DNA of 52,798 bases from assembly GCA_002502785.1 (NCBI GenBank), contig DAQG01000062.1, positions 1 to 52,798 on the forward strand, in the 5' to 3' direction. The position numbers and the translations under genes were made by a program. Below are positions 18,675 to 30,573 of the stretch, in pieces. The DNA comes from Methanothrix harundinacea. GTDB lineage: Archaea > Halobacteriota > Methanosarcinia > Methanotrichales > Methanotrichaceae. A model generated the notes under the pieces. That model saw nothing but the letters and a program-made list of their open reading frames with translations, was not told the DNA's origin and made no database searches. How positions within the stretch are numbered: position 1 is the first letter of the stretch; every line of letters begins with the position of its first letter.

Positions 18675-19259
18675 TCAATTCGACTGCCCTTCAACCTCTT
18701 CTTTGAGGATGGTCCTTGCAAGAAGCCTCGCCACTCGAAGGGGCTCGGGCACCTTCCCCTCCAGGGTGAAGGAGTTGAGCAGACCCTTCGTCTCCTCCGC
18801 CGTCGCACCGAGAAACCTGGCGTAGACCTCGAATCCGGTCTTGAGCCTGAAGGGCTTCCGGGTCCCGAGCCTTCTGTACCTCTCGATCTTCACTTCAGGA
18901 TAGGGAAAGTACTCTCTGATGTACGCCTCGAGCCCTTCCGACTCTTCGTAAGTTAGGCTTATCACCGGAAGCCCGGTCTCGTCGCGGACAAGGCCGAGAT
19001 CGACGATGTTGAACCAGCTGATGACAGATCCGTTCAGGAGGATGGCGTTTATGTCGCTTCTCTCAAGGCTCCTGAATATCTTCAAAACCCCCTCGGTGGC
19101 ATCGTCCCCTCCTACGGATATTTTCGCCAAACCGAACCCGTCGACCCTCAGATCCTTTCGCATAACCACGCCCGCCAGCCTGGACTGAGGCATCGTCTTC
19201 AGAAAGCTCTCGGCGATCCCCAGGACCCTAACCCCCTTCTTGTTGACGTGGAGCGTCAT
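18675..19259 (-). CDS. DUF99 family protein (endonuclease V-like fold)
   Basis: A 194-aa archaeal DUF99 protein from the ATG at 19259. The frame stays open further upstream, but that part is low-complexity and non-homologous. Family signatures include KKGVRVLGIAES at the start, then LAGVVMRKDLRVDGFGL, and DINAILLNGSVISWFNIVDL near residue 75. The fold resembles endonuclease V, but DUF99 function is not established. It converges on the RNase P RNA gene with about 40 bases between. Confidence 0.88.
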   Translation of the reverse strand: MTLHVNKKGVRVLGIAESFLKTMPQSRLAGVVMRKDLRVDGFGLAKISVGGDDATEGVLKIFRSLERSDINAILLNGSVISWFNIVDLGLVRDETGLPVISLTYEESEGLEAYIREYFPYPEVKIERYRRLGTRKPFRLKTGFEVYARFLGATAEETKGLLNSFTLEGKVPEPLRVARLLARTILKEEVEGQSN

Positions 19260-19435
19260 GAGAATATATTTGCCCAACACACTGAAAATCCTTTTGGAGG
19301 TTTTGGCGGTTTTCGTACGGGTCGGTTTTTCTTCAACCAATCTTGTCGAAAATATCATAAGTTTATCCTTCATAGTTATTATCGTTTGAGCTGCCGGGTC
19401 GGCAAGCAAATCTCGTTGCATTGGGGGAGCTGAAG

Positions 19436-19921
19436 ATGAATAAACGGATTTTAGCCTGGCTGTTGTTACTGACTGCTTTTGTCGCGGCCGCCGAGACAAT
19501 CTCCGCCGATGAGGTGGCGGGAAGTTTCGAATCGGAGACTTCGGAGATCGTCGTGTCAGAGTCTGAAACGGCGGTTGAGCCGGAGCCCGAAGAGAAGGTT
19601 CCGGTCCTCTACCTCTTTGTGGTCGATCCCGAGGATGAGCTTCATTTCGAAGGGAAGGTCGCGCCAGACGATCCCATAAATTTGAAGGGTTCTGCCGTCG
19701 CTGGAGAAATCCATCTCGTATCGGTCCAGTCTTTTCGGGAGGGCTGCAACCAGACTGAAACGAACCTGGGAAACTAAAGCGATGGCGAGAATCTGGAACT
19801 GAACGGTCCCTGGAATCAAAACAGCTCTGTCTTCTTCTGGGCCTGGACGGTGCACGAGGGCGATGTTGTTGTGAGCAGCGTCTGCAGCGTCTATGTGGCG
19901 GGGCGCGCGGTAGAGACGTGA
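19436..19921 (+). pseudogene. Secreted protein interrupted by an in-frame TAA
   Basis: A signal peptide (MNKRILAWLLLLTAFVAAAE) and an acidic Glu/Ser-rich linker lead into a small domain. The frame stops at TAA 19775-19777. The same frame then continues for 47 sense codons of plausible protein (ENLELNGPWNQNSSVFFWAW) to TGA at 19919-19921. The full product would be 161 residues. The ATG at 19436 is preferred to the upstream TTG at 19421, since GGGGGAG lies 8 bases before it. It is either a recent nonsense mutation or a base-call error. TAA is not a pyrrolysine or selenocysteine codon, so recoding is unlikely. Confidence 0.6.
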
Positions 19922-20174
19922 AGGAAGACATCACCAATATTCTTATAGCCAAGAAGTTCTATAAAATGGACAAGTTATCGGGAGGACGATCGCGACGAGA
20001 TGGTGGCGAGGTTGGGTGTCAGGTTCCTATAAGCAGCATTCAAATTTTCGGGGCCTAGAAAGGGCTGACCGGCATGTTCATCCTCTCTTATCAGTTCGGA
20101 TATGCACTGCGCCAAAGGACCAAAATTATCTGAAGTAGGAGTCGGGCGTTTGAAAATCGCTTGGAGGTGAAAGG

Positions 20175-20450
20175 GTGAAAACGAAGGAAATGGAGAACAT
20201 GGACAAGGTGGTCGAGAAGATTGGGACTGGACCGCTTTGCATGAACGAGTCCCTGCTGGACGAGGTCCAGAAGACCCTCCTGGAGAAGGGGTATGCAGCG
20301 GCCGAAGTTCTCGTATCTCAGCGGGCCGGGGCCGACGAGCAGGACGAGGTCACAAGGGCGCTTGCCATCTGCCAGAAAAACAACCTCAGCCAGGAGGCAG
20401 CGGCCAAGGTAATCCAGAATCTGAACGTGATCAAGTCAGGAAAGTGGTGA
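20175..20450 (+). CDS. Small conserved-looking helical protein
   Basis: 91 aa from GTG at 20175, preceded by an excellent ribosome-binding site GGAGGTGA (20163-20170). An internal ATG at 20190 is the alternative start. The sequence is soluble, charged and helical (LLDEVQKTLLEKGYAAAEVLVSQ; DEVTRALAICQKNNLSQEAAAK) with no motif I can assign. It is convergent with the Mrp gene, about 70 bases away. Confidence 0.65.
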   Translation: MKTKEMENMDKVVEKIGTGPLCMNESLLDEVQKTLLEKGYAAAEVLVSQRAGADEQDEVTRALAICQKNNLSQEAAAKVIQNLNVIKSGKW

Positions 20451-20517
20451 CCGCACCATCCAGGGGTCGAATAGATTCGGTGGATCGGAGGCGTTTTCCT
20501 CCGCTCATCCAAAATTT

Positions 20518-21351
20518 TTAGACCCGGCCGCCCCTATTCTCAGAAGTTTGCGCTGAGACCTTCTCCCCCTCGTAGTGGGCCACGATCTTTCTCACGATCT
20601 CGTCGAAGGCCTCGGCGTTTTTTGACTGGACGTTCAGGATGAACGGTTTGCCGCTGTCGCCGCTCTCGCATATCGCAGGATCGATCTCGATCCGTCCGAG
20701 GAAGGGGACATCCAGCTCCTCAGCCGCCTTCATTCCTCCTCCGACCTTGAAGAGGTCGATCGGCTTTCCGCACTTGGGACACGAAAAGCCGCTCATGTTC
20801 TCGACGATCCCAAGGACCGGTATCCCCAGGGACCTGGACATGTCGATCGCCTTTCTCGCGTCGAGGAGGGCCAAGTCCTGGGGGGTGGTGACGACGATCG
20901 TCCCGTCTGGCCTGAGGAGCTGGGCGATGCTGAGAGGCTCGTCGCTGGTTCCAGGAGGCAGATCGATCAGCATGTAGTCGAGATCTCCCCAGGAGACGGT
21001 CTCTATAAACTGCTTTAATACCCGCATCTTGATTGGTCCCCTCCAGACGACAGGGCTGTCCTTTCCGATCACAAAGGCCATCGAGACAACTCTGACCGCC
21101 CCGTCGGCTCCCACGGGAAGCTCTACGGGGTGGATCGTCTGGTCCTCCTCGCCCGTCATGACGGCATCTTCTATGTTCAGCATCTTTGGGACGTTCGGTC
21201 CTGTGATGTCTGCGTCCAGAATCCCGACTTCTTTTCCGTAGAGGGCGAGGCCGAGGCCCAGGTTGACGGCGACCGTCGTCTTTCCGACTCCCCCTTTGCC
21301 GCTCATAACCATTATGCTGTGCTTGATTCTATTTGCTGGAGATTGTGTCAT
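20518..21351 (-). CDS. Mrp/NBP35-family Fe-S cluster carrier ATPase
   Basis: A 277-aa P-loop protein of the Mrp/ApbC/NBP35 group that assembles and delivers 4Fe-4S clusters. The deviant Walker A is MSGKGGVGKTTVAVNLG (near residue 16). The Walker B/switch region is YMLIDLPPGTSD. The cluster-bridging CxxC is FSCPKCGKP, around residue 193. A methanogen with many Fe-S enzymes, including the formate dehydrogenase here, depends on such a carrier. It is divergent from the DUF1614 gene. Confidence 0.93.
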   Translation of the reverse strand: MTQSPANRIKHSIMVMSGKGGVGKTTVAVNLGLGLALYGKEVGILDADITGPNVPKMLNIEDAVMTGEEDQTIHPVELPVGADGAVRVVSMAFVIGKDSPVVWRGPIKMRVLKQFIETVSWGDLDYMLIDLPPGTSDEPLSIAQLLRPDGTIVVTTPQDLALLDARKAIDMSRSLGIPVLGIVENMSGFSCPKCGKPIDLFKVGGGMKAAEELDVPFLGRIEIDPAICESGDSGKPFILNVQSKNAEAFDEIVRKIVAHYEGEKVSAQTSENRGGRV

Positions 21352-21523
21352 AATATATGCTCCATGCGGCTTCTTTCTGGCCGTCTGAGACGCTCTCTGA
21401 TCGATATCTGATCTGAAATTACATCAGACTTTTGCCAGGACGGCGTTCTTTTTGATGATCGCTATTCTCTGATCCGCCGTCAGGTAGACGAAAAGTTATA
21501 CTTCTATAGGTCGATTTTATATC

Positions 21524-22231
21524 ATGAACAACCGGATGATCTACCTTCCTTTCGGAATTTTGGCGATCCTCCTTTTGGCCCTGGTGCTCTGGGTGAGCGT
21601 GACCCTCCTCTTCTTCGGGGCCCTCAGCACCGCTTTCACCAAGATGGGGTTCTCCTGGTCCGACGCCCTCCTTTTGCTGGCAGCCTCTCTTGTGGGCGCT
21701 GGGATGAACTTCCCCCTATTCACCATGGAGTCGAAGGTCCCGGTGGTAAAGGATACCTTTGTAAGGAGCTTCGGCATGGTCTACAGGGTACCTGTGGTTA
21801 AGACGGTAACCAACCAGACCACGGTGGCCGTCAACGTCGGCGGCGCCCTGATACCGGTACTCGTCTCTGCCTACCTGATTATCACCTTTCCCGAGGTCGC
21901 TCCTATCGCCCTGGCAGGAACGGCTATCGTCACCCTGGTGACCCACAGCGTGGCAAGGCCGATAAAGGGCCTAGGGATCGCAACCCCCTTATTCATCCCG
22001 CCTCTCGCGGCGGCAATATCCGCACTAATCCTGACTGCGGCCTTCTGTCCCATCCCCGAGTGCCGCTTCGTCACGGCTTACGTCGGAGGGGTCCTCGGGA
22101 CCCTGATAGGTGCCGACCTTCTCAACCTGAATCGTATCTCGGACCTGGGGGCGCCGGTGGCGAGCATCGGGGGCGCGGGCACGTTTGACGGCATATTCAT
22201 GACAGGAGTGATCGCGGTTTTGATCGTCTGA
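21524..22231 (+). CDS. DUF1614 membrane protein
   Basis: A 235-aa polytopic membrane protein with about six hydrophobic segments. It shows the DUF1614 pattern: VNVGGALIPVLVSAYLI near residue 105, THSVARPIKGLGIATPLFIPPL in the middle, and GADLLNLNRISDLGAPVASIGGAGTFDGIF at the end. That C-terminal Gly/Asp loop suggests a transport or protease-like role, but no function is established. It is followed after 40 bases by the UbiD gene. Confidence 0.85.
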   Translation: MNNRMIYLPFGILAILLLALVLWVSVTLLFFGALSTAFTKMGFSWSDALLLLAASLVGAGMNFPLFTMESKVPVVKDTFVRSFGMVYRVPVVKTVTNQTTVAVNVGGALIPVLVSAYLIITFPEVAPIALAGTAIVTLVTHSVARPIKGLGIATPLFIPPLAAAISALILTAAFCPIPECRFVTAYVGGVLGTLIGADLLNLNRISDLGAPVASIGGAGTFDGIFMTGVIAVLIV

Positions 22232-22271
22232 AAAGCAAAGGTCTTTATCAGTGGGTGGCATCTCCCCTGTC

Positions 22272-23534
22272 ATGAGCTTCAGAGGTTTCCTCCACGATCT
22301 TCAGGAGGCCGGCCTTCTGGAGGAGGTGGACCGCCCCATCTCACCGGTGCTGGAGGCTGCGGCCCTCTCCCTCGGGGCCGGTCCCGTCCTCTTCAACAAC
22401 GTCGACGGCAAGAACTGCTGCATGAACGTCCTCGGGAGCCGGGACCTGCTGGCGAGGGCTCTATCGACCTCCAAAGAGGATATGGTGAAAGAGCTGGCCA
22501 GGGTCGACGTGGATGGTGGCTGGATCCGGGAGGTGGACTCCTCCTCCTTCATGGAGGTGGTCACCGAGCCAGACCTCTCGAGCCTACCCATCCTCACCCA
22601 TTTTCGGGGGGACGGAGGCCCTTACATCACCTCCGGGATCGTCGTATCGGCCTTTGGAAGGAATACGAACGCCTCCGTTCACAGGATGATGGTCCTGGGA
22701 AAAGACAAATTGGCGGCCAGGCTCGTTCCCGGAAGACATACCCACATGCTCCTCCAGGAGGCGTTAGGAGAGGGCGAGAAGCTACCCGTCGCGATCATCA
22801 TCGGTGTCGATCCCGTCGTCATGATCGCCGCCAGCACCAGAGTCCCCCCAGGGATGGAGTTTCAGTATGCCAGCGCCCTATCCGGAAACCCCGTGGAGCT
22901 GGTGGCCCTCGATAACGGCGTTTTGGTCCCCCATGCCGAGATCGTCTTCGAGGGGTACATCGACGCCGAGAGAGCCTCTGAAGGGCCGTTTGTGGACATA
23001 ACCGGAACGCGAGACTTTCCGAGGATGGAGCCGGTGATCCATTTGACCAAGATGATGACGAGAGAGGTTCCGATCTACCACGGCCTCCTACCCTCGGGGA
23101 GCGAGCATAAGATGCTGATGGGCCTGCCTTACGAGCCTCTGATATTCAGGGCAGCATCCTCGGTCGCCGACGCCAGGGACGTCCTCCTGACAGAGGGCGG
23201 GTGCTCTTACCTTCACGCCGCAGTCCAGATCAAAAAGAGGGATCAGTCCGATCCGAGAAAGGTGATCGAAGCGGCCTTCGAGGCCCATAAAAGCCTAAAG
23301 CATGTCATCGTCGTCGATGACGATATCGACATCTACAACCCCCAGGACCTGGAGTACGCCGTCGCCACCAGGGTAAAGGGCGACGAAGACATCGTCATCT
23401 ACCCCAACGTTCGAGGGAGCACCCTCGACCCGAGATCTGTCGACGGGATCACCACCAAGGTGGGGATCGACGCCACCATGACCCTGGGGGAGGAGGAGAA
23501 GTTCCTCCGGGTCAGGCCCGAGATGCCAAACTGA
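22272..23534 (+). CDS. UbiD-family decarboxylase, probable anhydromevalonate phosphate decarboxylase
   Basis: A 420-aa prenylated-FMN decarboxylase from the ATG at 22272; the GTG at 22251 is an unlikely alternative. UbiD family segments seen are LFNNVDGK, GIVVSAFGRNTNASVHRM, VMIAASTRVPPGMEFQYASAL, and VVDDDIDIYNPQDLEYAVATR near the end. Archaeal UbiD proteins of this length carry out the decarboxylation of trans-anhydromevalonate 5-phosphate in the archaeal mevalonate pathway to isoprenoid lipids. That assignment is by family; a generic UbiD aromatic decarboxylase remains possible. No UbiX partner is adjacent. Confidence 0.85.
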   Translation: MSFRGFLHDLQEAGLLEEVDRPISPVLEAAALSLGAGPVLFNNVDGKNCCMNVLGSRDLLARALSTSKEDMVKELARVDVDGGWIREVDSSSFMEVVTEPDLSSLPILTHFRGDGGPYITSGIVVSAFGRNTNASVHRMMVLGKDKLAARLVPGRHTHMLLQEALGEGEKLPVAIIIGVDPVVMIAASTRVPPGMEFQYASALSGNPVELVALDNGVLVPHAEIVFEGYIDAERASEGPFVDITGTRDFPRMEPVIHLTKMMTREVPIYHGLLPSGSEHKMLMGLPYEPLIFRAASSVADARDVLLTEGGCSYLHAAVQIKKRDQSDPRKVIEAAFEAHKSLKHVIVVDDDIDIYNPQDLEYAVATRVKGDEDIVIYPNVRGSTLDPRSVDGITTKVGIDATMTLGEEEKFLRVRPEMPN

Positions 23535-23646
23535 AGCTGGTAAAAGGGGTCATCCGAGAGAATGGGGCTCAGGATATCAGCTTATTGAGGTGGGGGCCTT
23601 TTCAATCACCCTCATTTCGGGTCGGCCCTGGATGGAGGTAGTAAGC

Positions 23647-23656
23647 TACTTATACA
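23647..23656 (+). promoter_or_regulatory. TATA box, probably for a leaderless transcript
   Basis: ACTTATACAC is centred about 25 bases before the ATG at 23677. Archaeal transcription would then start at or next to the start codon, so the DUF1254 mRNA is probably leaderless. No ribosome-binding site is seen before that ATG. Confidence 0.45.
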
Positions 23657-23676
23657 CTACAAGTGAGAAAGTCTTT

Positions 23677-25203
23677 ATGAAGTTATTCCGGATGATTAGC
23701 ATCCTTGTCTGTATCGTTGTAGTAATCTCCGGCGCTGGGTGTACGAGCCAGATTACCCAGAGCACCAACCAGACGATCGATGGAATCACTATTCCCACCA
23801 CGACCGGTTCGCCGACTCCAGCAGAGGCAAGGCAGATCGCTGCGGCAGCGTACGTGTACGGCTATCCCCTCGTCTATATGGATGTCCTGAAGGAACACCA
23901 GACCGCAGTGCCGGCAATGGATCCGGCGCGCGGCGTCGGACCCGTCAATCAGATCCTGAGAGCATACCAGGTGCCGATTGACAAATTCCAATACAAGAGC
24001 GCTGCCTCCTACGTCATAACAGATGCGAGCTATATAGGAGCGTGGCTTGACCTGACAAAAGAGCCGGTGGTGCTGAGCGTTCCTGCGTCGAACGGCAGGT
24101 ACTACGTCATGATGCTAGAAGATGCGTGGACGAATGATCTATTACCTGTAGGGCCCCGCACAACCGGAGATGGACCGGGCAACTTCGCCATTGTTGGCCC
24201 CGGGTGGAATGGCACGCTCCCCTCAGACATGACAAAGATCCAGTCGTCGACAAACGCCGTTATGCTTGTAGGACGGACACAGCTGAACGGTCCTGCCGAC
24301 CTTCCTGCGACCGCTTCCTTTCTGGACAACGTCACCCTGACCCCGCTGAGCGCCTGGAACACGAACTACACGCCGCCGGCTGGCGTGCCGGTGAGTTCCA
24401 ATGTGAATCCTGATGCCAGAGCTTCCATAATTGTTGCGTATGTCGGTAACATGAGCCATGAGGCATTTTACGGTCGCATGGCAACGGCTATGGGCGGCAA
24501 CCCCCCCAACAACGTGGATAAGCCCGTCATTGATCAGATCGCACGAATTGGCATCGTCCCGGGCACACCGTTTAACTGGAGCAGTATGAACGCCACGATG
24601 CAGGATGCGATCGCCCAGGGCGCCAAGGACGGTATCGACCAGGTAAATGCCGCAGCCGCCAGCTGGCCAGGCGCTGTCGTTGTAAACGGCTGGAAAGTAG
24701 TGTATGGCATGGGCGCCTATGGGACAAATTACACCCTTCGTGCCGGCCTGACAGGAGGATATGGGGCTGGCAACCTTCCGGAGGACGCACTTTACTGGTG
24801 GTCATTTGCCAATGCAACGGGCGTCCCCTATTCCGGCGAGAATAACTACGTACTGCATTTTGCCAGCAACAGTACCCCGCCTGTCAACGGATTCTGGTCT
24901 GTAACACTCTATGACAGCGAAGGCCACGTCGTACCCAATTCACTGAACCAATTTGCGATAACATCGCACTCTGGCAACCCAAGGTACAACACGGATGGGT
25001 CCCTCGATATCTACTTCCAGAACGCCTCACCCGGTGCTGATAAAGAGTACAACTGGCTTCCCGCACCGTCAGGCGGATTTATGCTTTTGTTGCGCCAGTA
25101 CTGGCCACAGGAATCCGCACTGAATGGCTTGTGGGTACCGCCGGCAGTTCAGACTGTGGGTACCGCCACCACGATGACCAATTCGACGACATCTGCAGCG
25201 TAG
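23677..25203 (+). CDS. DUF1254/DUF1214 lipoprotein
   Basis: A 508-aa protein with a lipoprotein-type signal (MKLFRMISILVCIVVVISGAGCTS; Cys in the lipobox GAGC). It has the DUF1254 N-terminal block (AAAYVYGYPLVYMDVLKEHQ, YVMMLEDAWTNDL) and the DUF1214 C-terminal block (GFWSVTLYDSEGHVVPN, then SGGFMLLLRQYWPQE). Function is not established; members occur scattered in bacteria and some archaea. The DNA has less codon bias toward G/C at third positions than its neighbours and stands alone with its own promoter and a strong terminator. This suggests lateral acquisition. Confidence 0.85.
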   Translation: MKLFRMISILVCIVVVISGAGCTSQITQSTNQTIDGITIPTTTGSPTPAEARQIAAAAYVYGYPLVYMDVLKEHQTAVPAMDPARGVGPVNQILRAYQVPIDKFQYKSAASYVITDASYIGAWLDLTKEPVVLSVPASNGRYYVMMLEDAWTNDLLPVGPRTTGDGPGNFAIVGPGWNGTLPSDMTKIQSSTNAVMLVGRTQLNGPADLPATASFLDNVTLTPLSAWNTNYTPPAGVPVSSNVNPDARASIIVAYVGNMSHEAFYGRMATAMGGNPPNNVDKPVIDQIARIGIVPGTPFNWSSMNATMQDAIAQGAKDGIDQVNAAAASWPGAVVVNGWKVVYGMGAYGTNYTLRAGLTGGYGAGNLPEDALYWWSFANATGVPYSGENNYVLHFASNSTPPVNGFWSVTLYDSEGHVVPNSLNQFAITSHSGNPRYNTDGSLDIYFQNASPGADKEYNWLPAPSGGFMLLLRQYWPQESALNGLWVPPAVQTVGTATTMTNSTTSAA

Positions 25204-25302
25204 TTCGCGATAGACACAGATCAACCGCGTAACTAGCCGTTTCGCGAGCAGTTTACAGCGCTGAGTCGTAATCGACAATGGAGAGTTGCCGTATGAAATG
25301 AG

Positions 25303-25330
25303 GTGGCAGGCCGGTCGCTAGGCCTGCCAC
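25303..25330 (+). terminator. Strong hairpin downstream of DUF1254 gene
   Basis: A perfect 10-bp inverted repeat (25303-25312 with 25321-25330) has an 8-base loop and lies 100 bases after the stop. No long U-run follows, so it may work as an mRNA 3' end stabiliser or as a bidirectional terminator facing ftsZ. Confidence 0.6.
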
Positions 25331-25421
25331 AGAACGCTTTAGTTAAGCATAAAGTCTAAAGATGATCTATTCCAAGTCCCATACGACCATGAAGAAAATC
25401 AAAAATTCAGCACCAATGCCC

Positions 25422-26450
25422 TCAAGGAGTATCGTTACGGGTAAACACGTGCTGAATTCCAATCCCGGTCACGATCGCCAAAAGGCCGATCTTTCCTTCG
25501 TAACCCGCCTTCACCCTGGCACCCCAGATGACGTTAGCCTTCGGGTCCAGCTCCCTGGTGAGGGCGCCTGCGATCGTCGCCGCCTTTTTGAGGGTGAGGT
25601 CTTTGCCCCCCGTTATGTGGAGGAGGCAGCCGGTGGCCCGTTTCGTCTCCATATACAGCATGGGAGATCTCAAAGCCGAGAGGGCGATCTCCTCGGCCCC
25701 GTCTTTCGAATCGGATTCGCCGACCAGGGCCGCCGAGAGGCCGCCGTTGGACATGATCGTCTTGACGTCGGCGTAGTCTAGGTTGATCAGAGACGTTTGG
25801 ATTATCGTCTCAGCGATCCCCTTGATGATCTCGGCCACCAACTGGTCCATCACCGAGAAGGCCTGCTCTGCCGAGAGGTCCGGTGCCATCTCCAGAACTC
25901 TGTTGCTGTCCAGAAGGATTGAAGTGTTTGCGGCCTTCACCAGATTATCTATCTCGACTGTGGCTGACGATCGGCCACCACCCTGCCACCAGCCATCACC
26001 CAGAGGATTGGTGAATATCGCAACTGTCGTTGCGCCCAGATCTTTTGCCATCTCGCATATGACGGGGGCCCCGCCCGTCCCGGTCCCGCCGCCGAGGCCA
26101 GCGGCGACGAAGACGAGGTCTCTTTTGCCCAGTGCCTCCAATATGGCAGGCCTCGACCTCTCGGCCGCCATCCTTCCAATCTCTGGATCGCCTCCAGCGC
26201 CATCGCCCCGAAGGATGCCCCTCCCGATATGGATTTTTTTGTCGGCTCTTATCTGGGGCATCAGTCGCCGGTCGGTGTTCACGGCCAGGGTCTCGGCACC
26301 AGAGATGTCAAGGTTTGAAAGCCTCGTCACCATCTTGCATCCGGCATCTCCGCACCCCACCACCAGGATTCTGGGGTTTGCGAAATCTTCGCCATCGTAC
26401 GAGTAGCTAATCTCCGAGGACCGGAAAGCCCCTTTCGGCTCAAAATCCAT
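25422..26450 (-). CDS. ftsZ: Cell-division protein FtsZ
   Basis: A tubulin-like GTPase of 342 aa from the ATG at 26450, preceded by GGGGTGG. The open frame extends further upstream with no homology. The Rossmann start is RILVVGCGDAGCKMVTRL. The GTP signature GGGTGTG is at residues 120-126. The T7 synergy loop reads NLDYADVKTIMSNGG, and the C-terminal domain ends at residue 342 without the usual FtsZ tail, which archaeal FtsZ often lacks. It is divergent from thi4, 166 bases away. Confidence 0.93.
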   Translation of the reverse strand: MDFEPKGAFRSSEISYSYDGEDFANPRILVVGCGDAGCKMVTRLSNLDISGAETLAVNTDRRLMPQIRADKKIHIGRGILRGDGAGGDPEIGRMAAERSRPAILEALGKRDLVFVAAGLGGGTGTGGAPVICEMAKDLGATTVAIFTNPLGDGWWQGGGRSSATVEIDNLVKAANTSILLDSNRVLEMAPDLSAEQAFSVMDQLVAEIIKGIAETIIQTSLINLDYADVKTIMSNGGLSAALVGESDSKDGAEEIALSALRSPMLYMETKRATGCLLHITGGKDLTLKKAATIAGALTRELDPKANVIWGARVKAGYEGKIGLLAIVTGIGIQHVFTRNDTP

Positions 26451-26616
26451 CCTATCCACCCCCCACGGGGCGAGGGGCTCAGGCCTTTCACAAAACGTGC
26501 CAGCCACCGAGCCCATCCCCCTTCTGAAATTCTCCGCAGGAGAAAAGATGCTCGAATGGTAAATAAGAATTTCCGAAAAGGATATCTTTATCACCGATCG
26601 AGCCCTCGCCCCTTTC

Positions 26617-27396
26617 ATGGCGCTTGATGAAGTTACGATCACAAAGGCGATAGTCGAGTCCTACATGGAGTCCTTCCTGAAGTACACCGACGTGGACGTG
26701 GCTCTGGTGGGCGCGGGCCCCGCAAACCTGGTGGCGGCAAAGAAGCTCGCCGAGGCCGACGCCAAGACGGTGGTCTTCGAGAGGAACCTCGCCGTCGGAG
26801 GCGGGATCTGGGGTGGAGGGATGATGTTTCCCAGGATCGTCGTCCAGAAGGAGGGGTGCAGAATCCTGGACGAGTTCGGGGTCTGGTATCGGGAGTACGA
26901 GGAAGGCTACTACATAGCGAGCTCCATCGAGACGGTGGCGAAATTGACGGCGGGTGTCGTCGACGCCGGGGCCGAGATCGTCAACCTCGTTACTGTGGAG
27001 GACGTCATGATCCGGGAGGATGAGAGGATCGCAGGCCTCGTCATCAATTGGGAGGCGGTGGAGCGGACGAGGCTTCACGTAGACCCACTATCGATCAGGG
27101 CGAAGGTCGTCATCGACGGGACCGGCCACGACGCCAACATCTGTAAGGTCGTCCAGAGGAAGATCCCAGGAGCCAAAGTCGGATCTCTGGGCGTCGTAGG
27201 AGAAAAGCCGATGTGGGCAGACGTCGGCGAGAAGACCGTCGTCGAGGTGACCCAGGAGGTCTACCCCGGCCTCATCGCCGCGGGAATGGCGGCGACGGCC
27301 GTAGCCGGAGGGCCACGGATGGGCCCGATCTTCGGCGGGATGCTCTTATCCGGAGAGAAGGCGGCGATGCTGGCCCTGGAGAAGCTGGGGCTTTAG
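26617..27396 (+). CDS. thi4: Sulfide-dependent thiazole synthase Thi4
   Basis: The enzyme makes ADP-thiazole, the precursor of the thiazole half of thiamine, from NAD, glycine and sulfide. The 259-aa protein has a Rossmann GAGPANLVAAKKLAE (near residue 32) and GGGIWGGGMMFP (near 61). The C-terminal part is GGPRMGPIFGGMLLSGEKAA. In the loop where eukaryotic suicide Thi4 has a sulfur-donating Cys, this protein has a His (LHVDPLSI, His154). That is the known archaeal, catalytic form using free sulfide. A TATA-like GATATCTTTAT lies about 35 bases upstream. Confidence 0.92.
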   Translation: MALDEVTITKAIVESYMESFLKYTDVDVALVGAGPANLVAAKKLAEADAKTVVFERNLAVGGGIWGGGMMFPRIVVQKEGCRILDEFGVWYREYEEGYYIASSIETVAKLTAGVVDAGAEIVNLVTVEDVMIREDERIAGLVINWEAVERTRLHVDPLSIRAKVVIDGTGHDANICKVVQRKIPGAKVGSLGVVGEKPMWADVGEKTVVEVTQEVYPGLIAAGMAATAVAGGPRMGPIFGGMLLSGEKAAMLALEKLGL

Positions 27397-27812
27397 GCTC
27401 AGTAATCCAAATCAGATGTCACAGCCACTGATCAGGGGCGGGGCCGACCTCGCCCGTTTCATCCTCGCCCGGTATTCGGGAAAGGTCGTCGAGGTGGGGG
27501 TTGGTAGTGTTCCCGAAGTCGCCCTCCTCCTCGCCCCCCACATGGAAGTTCTTGCCACCGATAAGACGGCACGGACCTTTGGAGACATAGCCGTCGTCGA
27601 TGACGACGTATTCTCCCCGAACCCGGACCTGTACAGGGACGCATCTCTCCTCTACTCGATAAGGCCGCCCCTGGAGATGCAGATCGCCATGGGGGAGCTT
27701 GCCCAAAAGGTCGGAGCCGACGTGATCGTAAGGCCTCTGGCAGACGAGGTTGCCCAAATTCTGGGATTTTCGCGAACCCTCGTTAATGAGGGCGAAGCCA
27801 GGTTCTACCTCT

Positions 27813-30524
<2,712 letters not shown>

Positions 30525-30573
30525 GGGATCGTCTCGGAAGATGTCTTTTGGTTATTGGATGATGTTTTAATTC

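Noticed and set aside
19775..19777. Recoding of the in-frame stop as pyrrolysine or selenocysteine
   Set aside because: The codon is TAA; pyrrolysine uses TAG and selenocysteine TGA.
19260..19952. Upstream extension of the DUF99 frame
   Set aside because: Low-complexity Arg/Pro/Ser-rich sequence antisense to the secreted-protein gene; the family start is at 19259.
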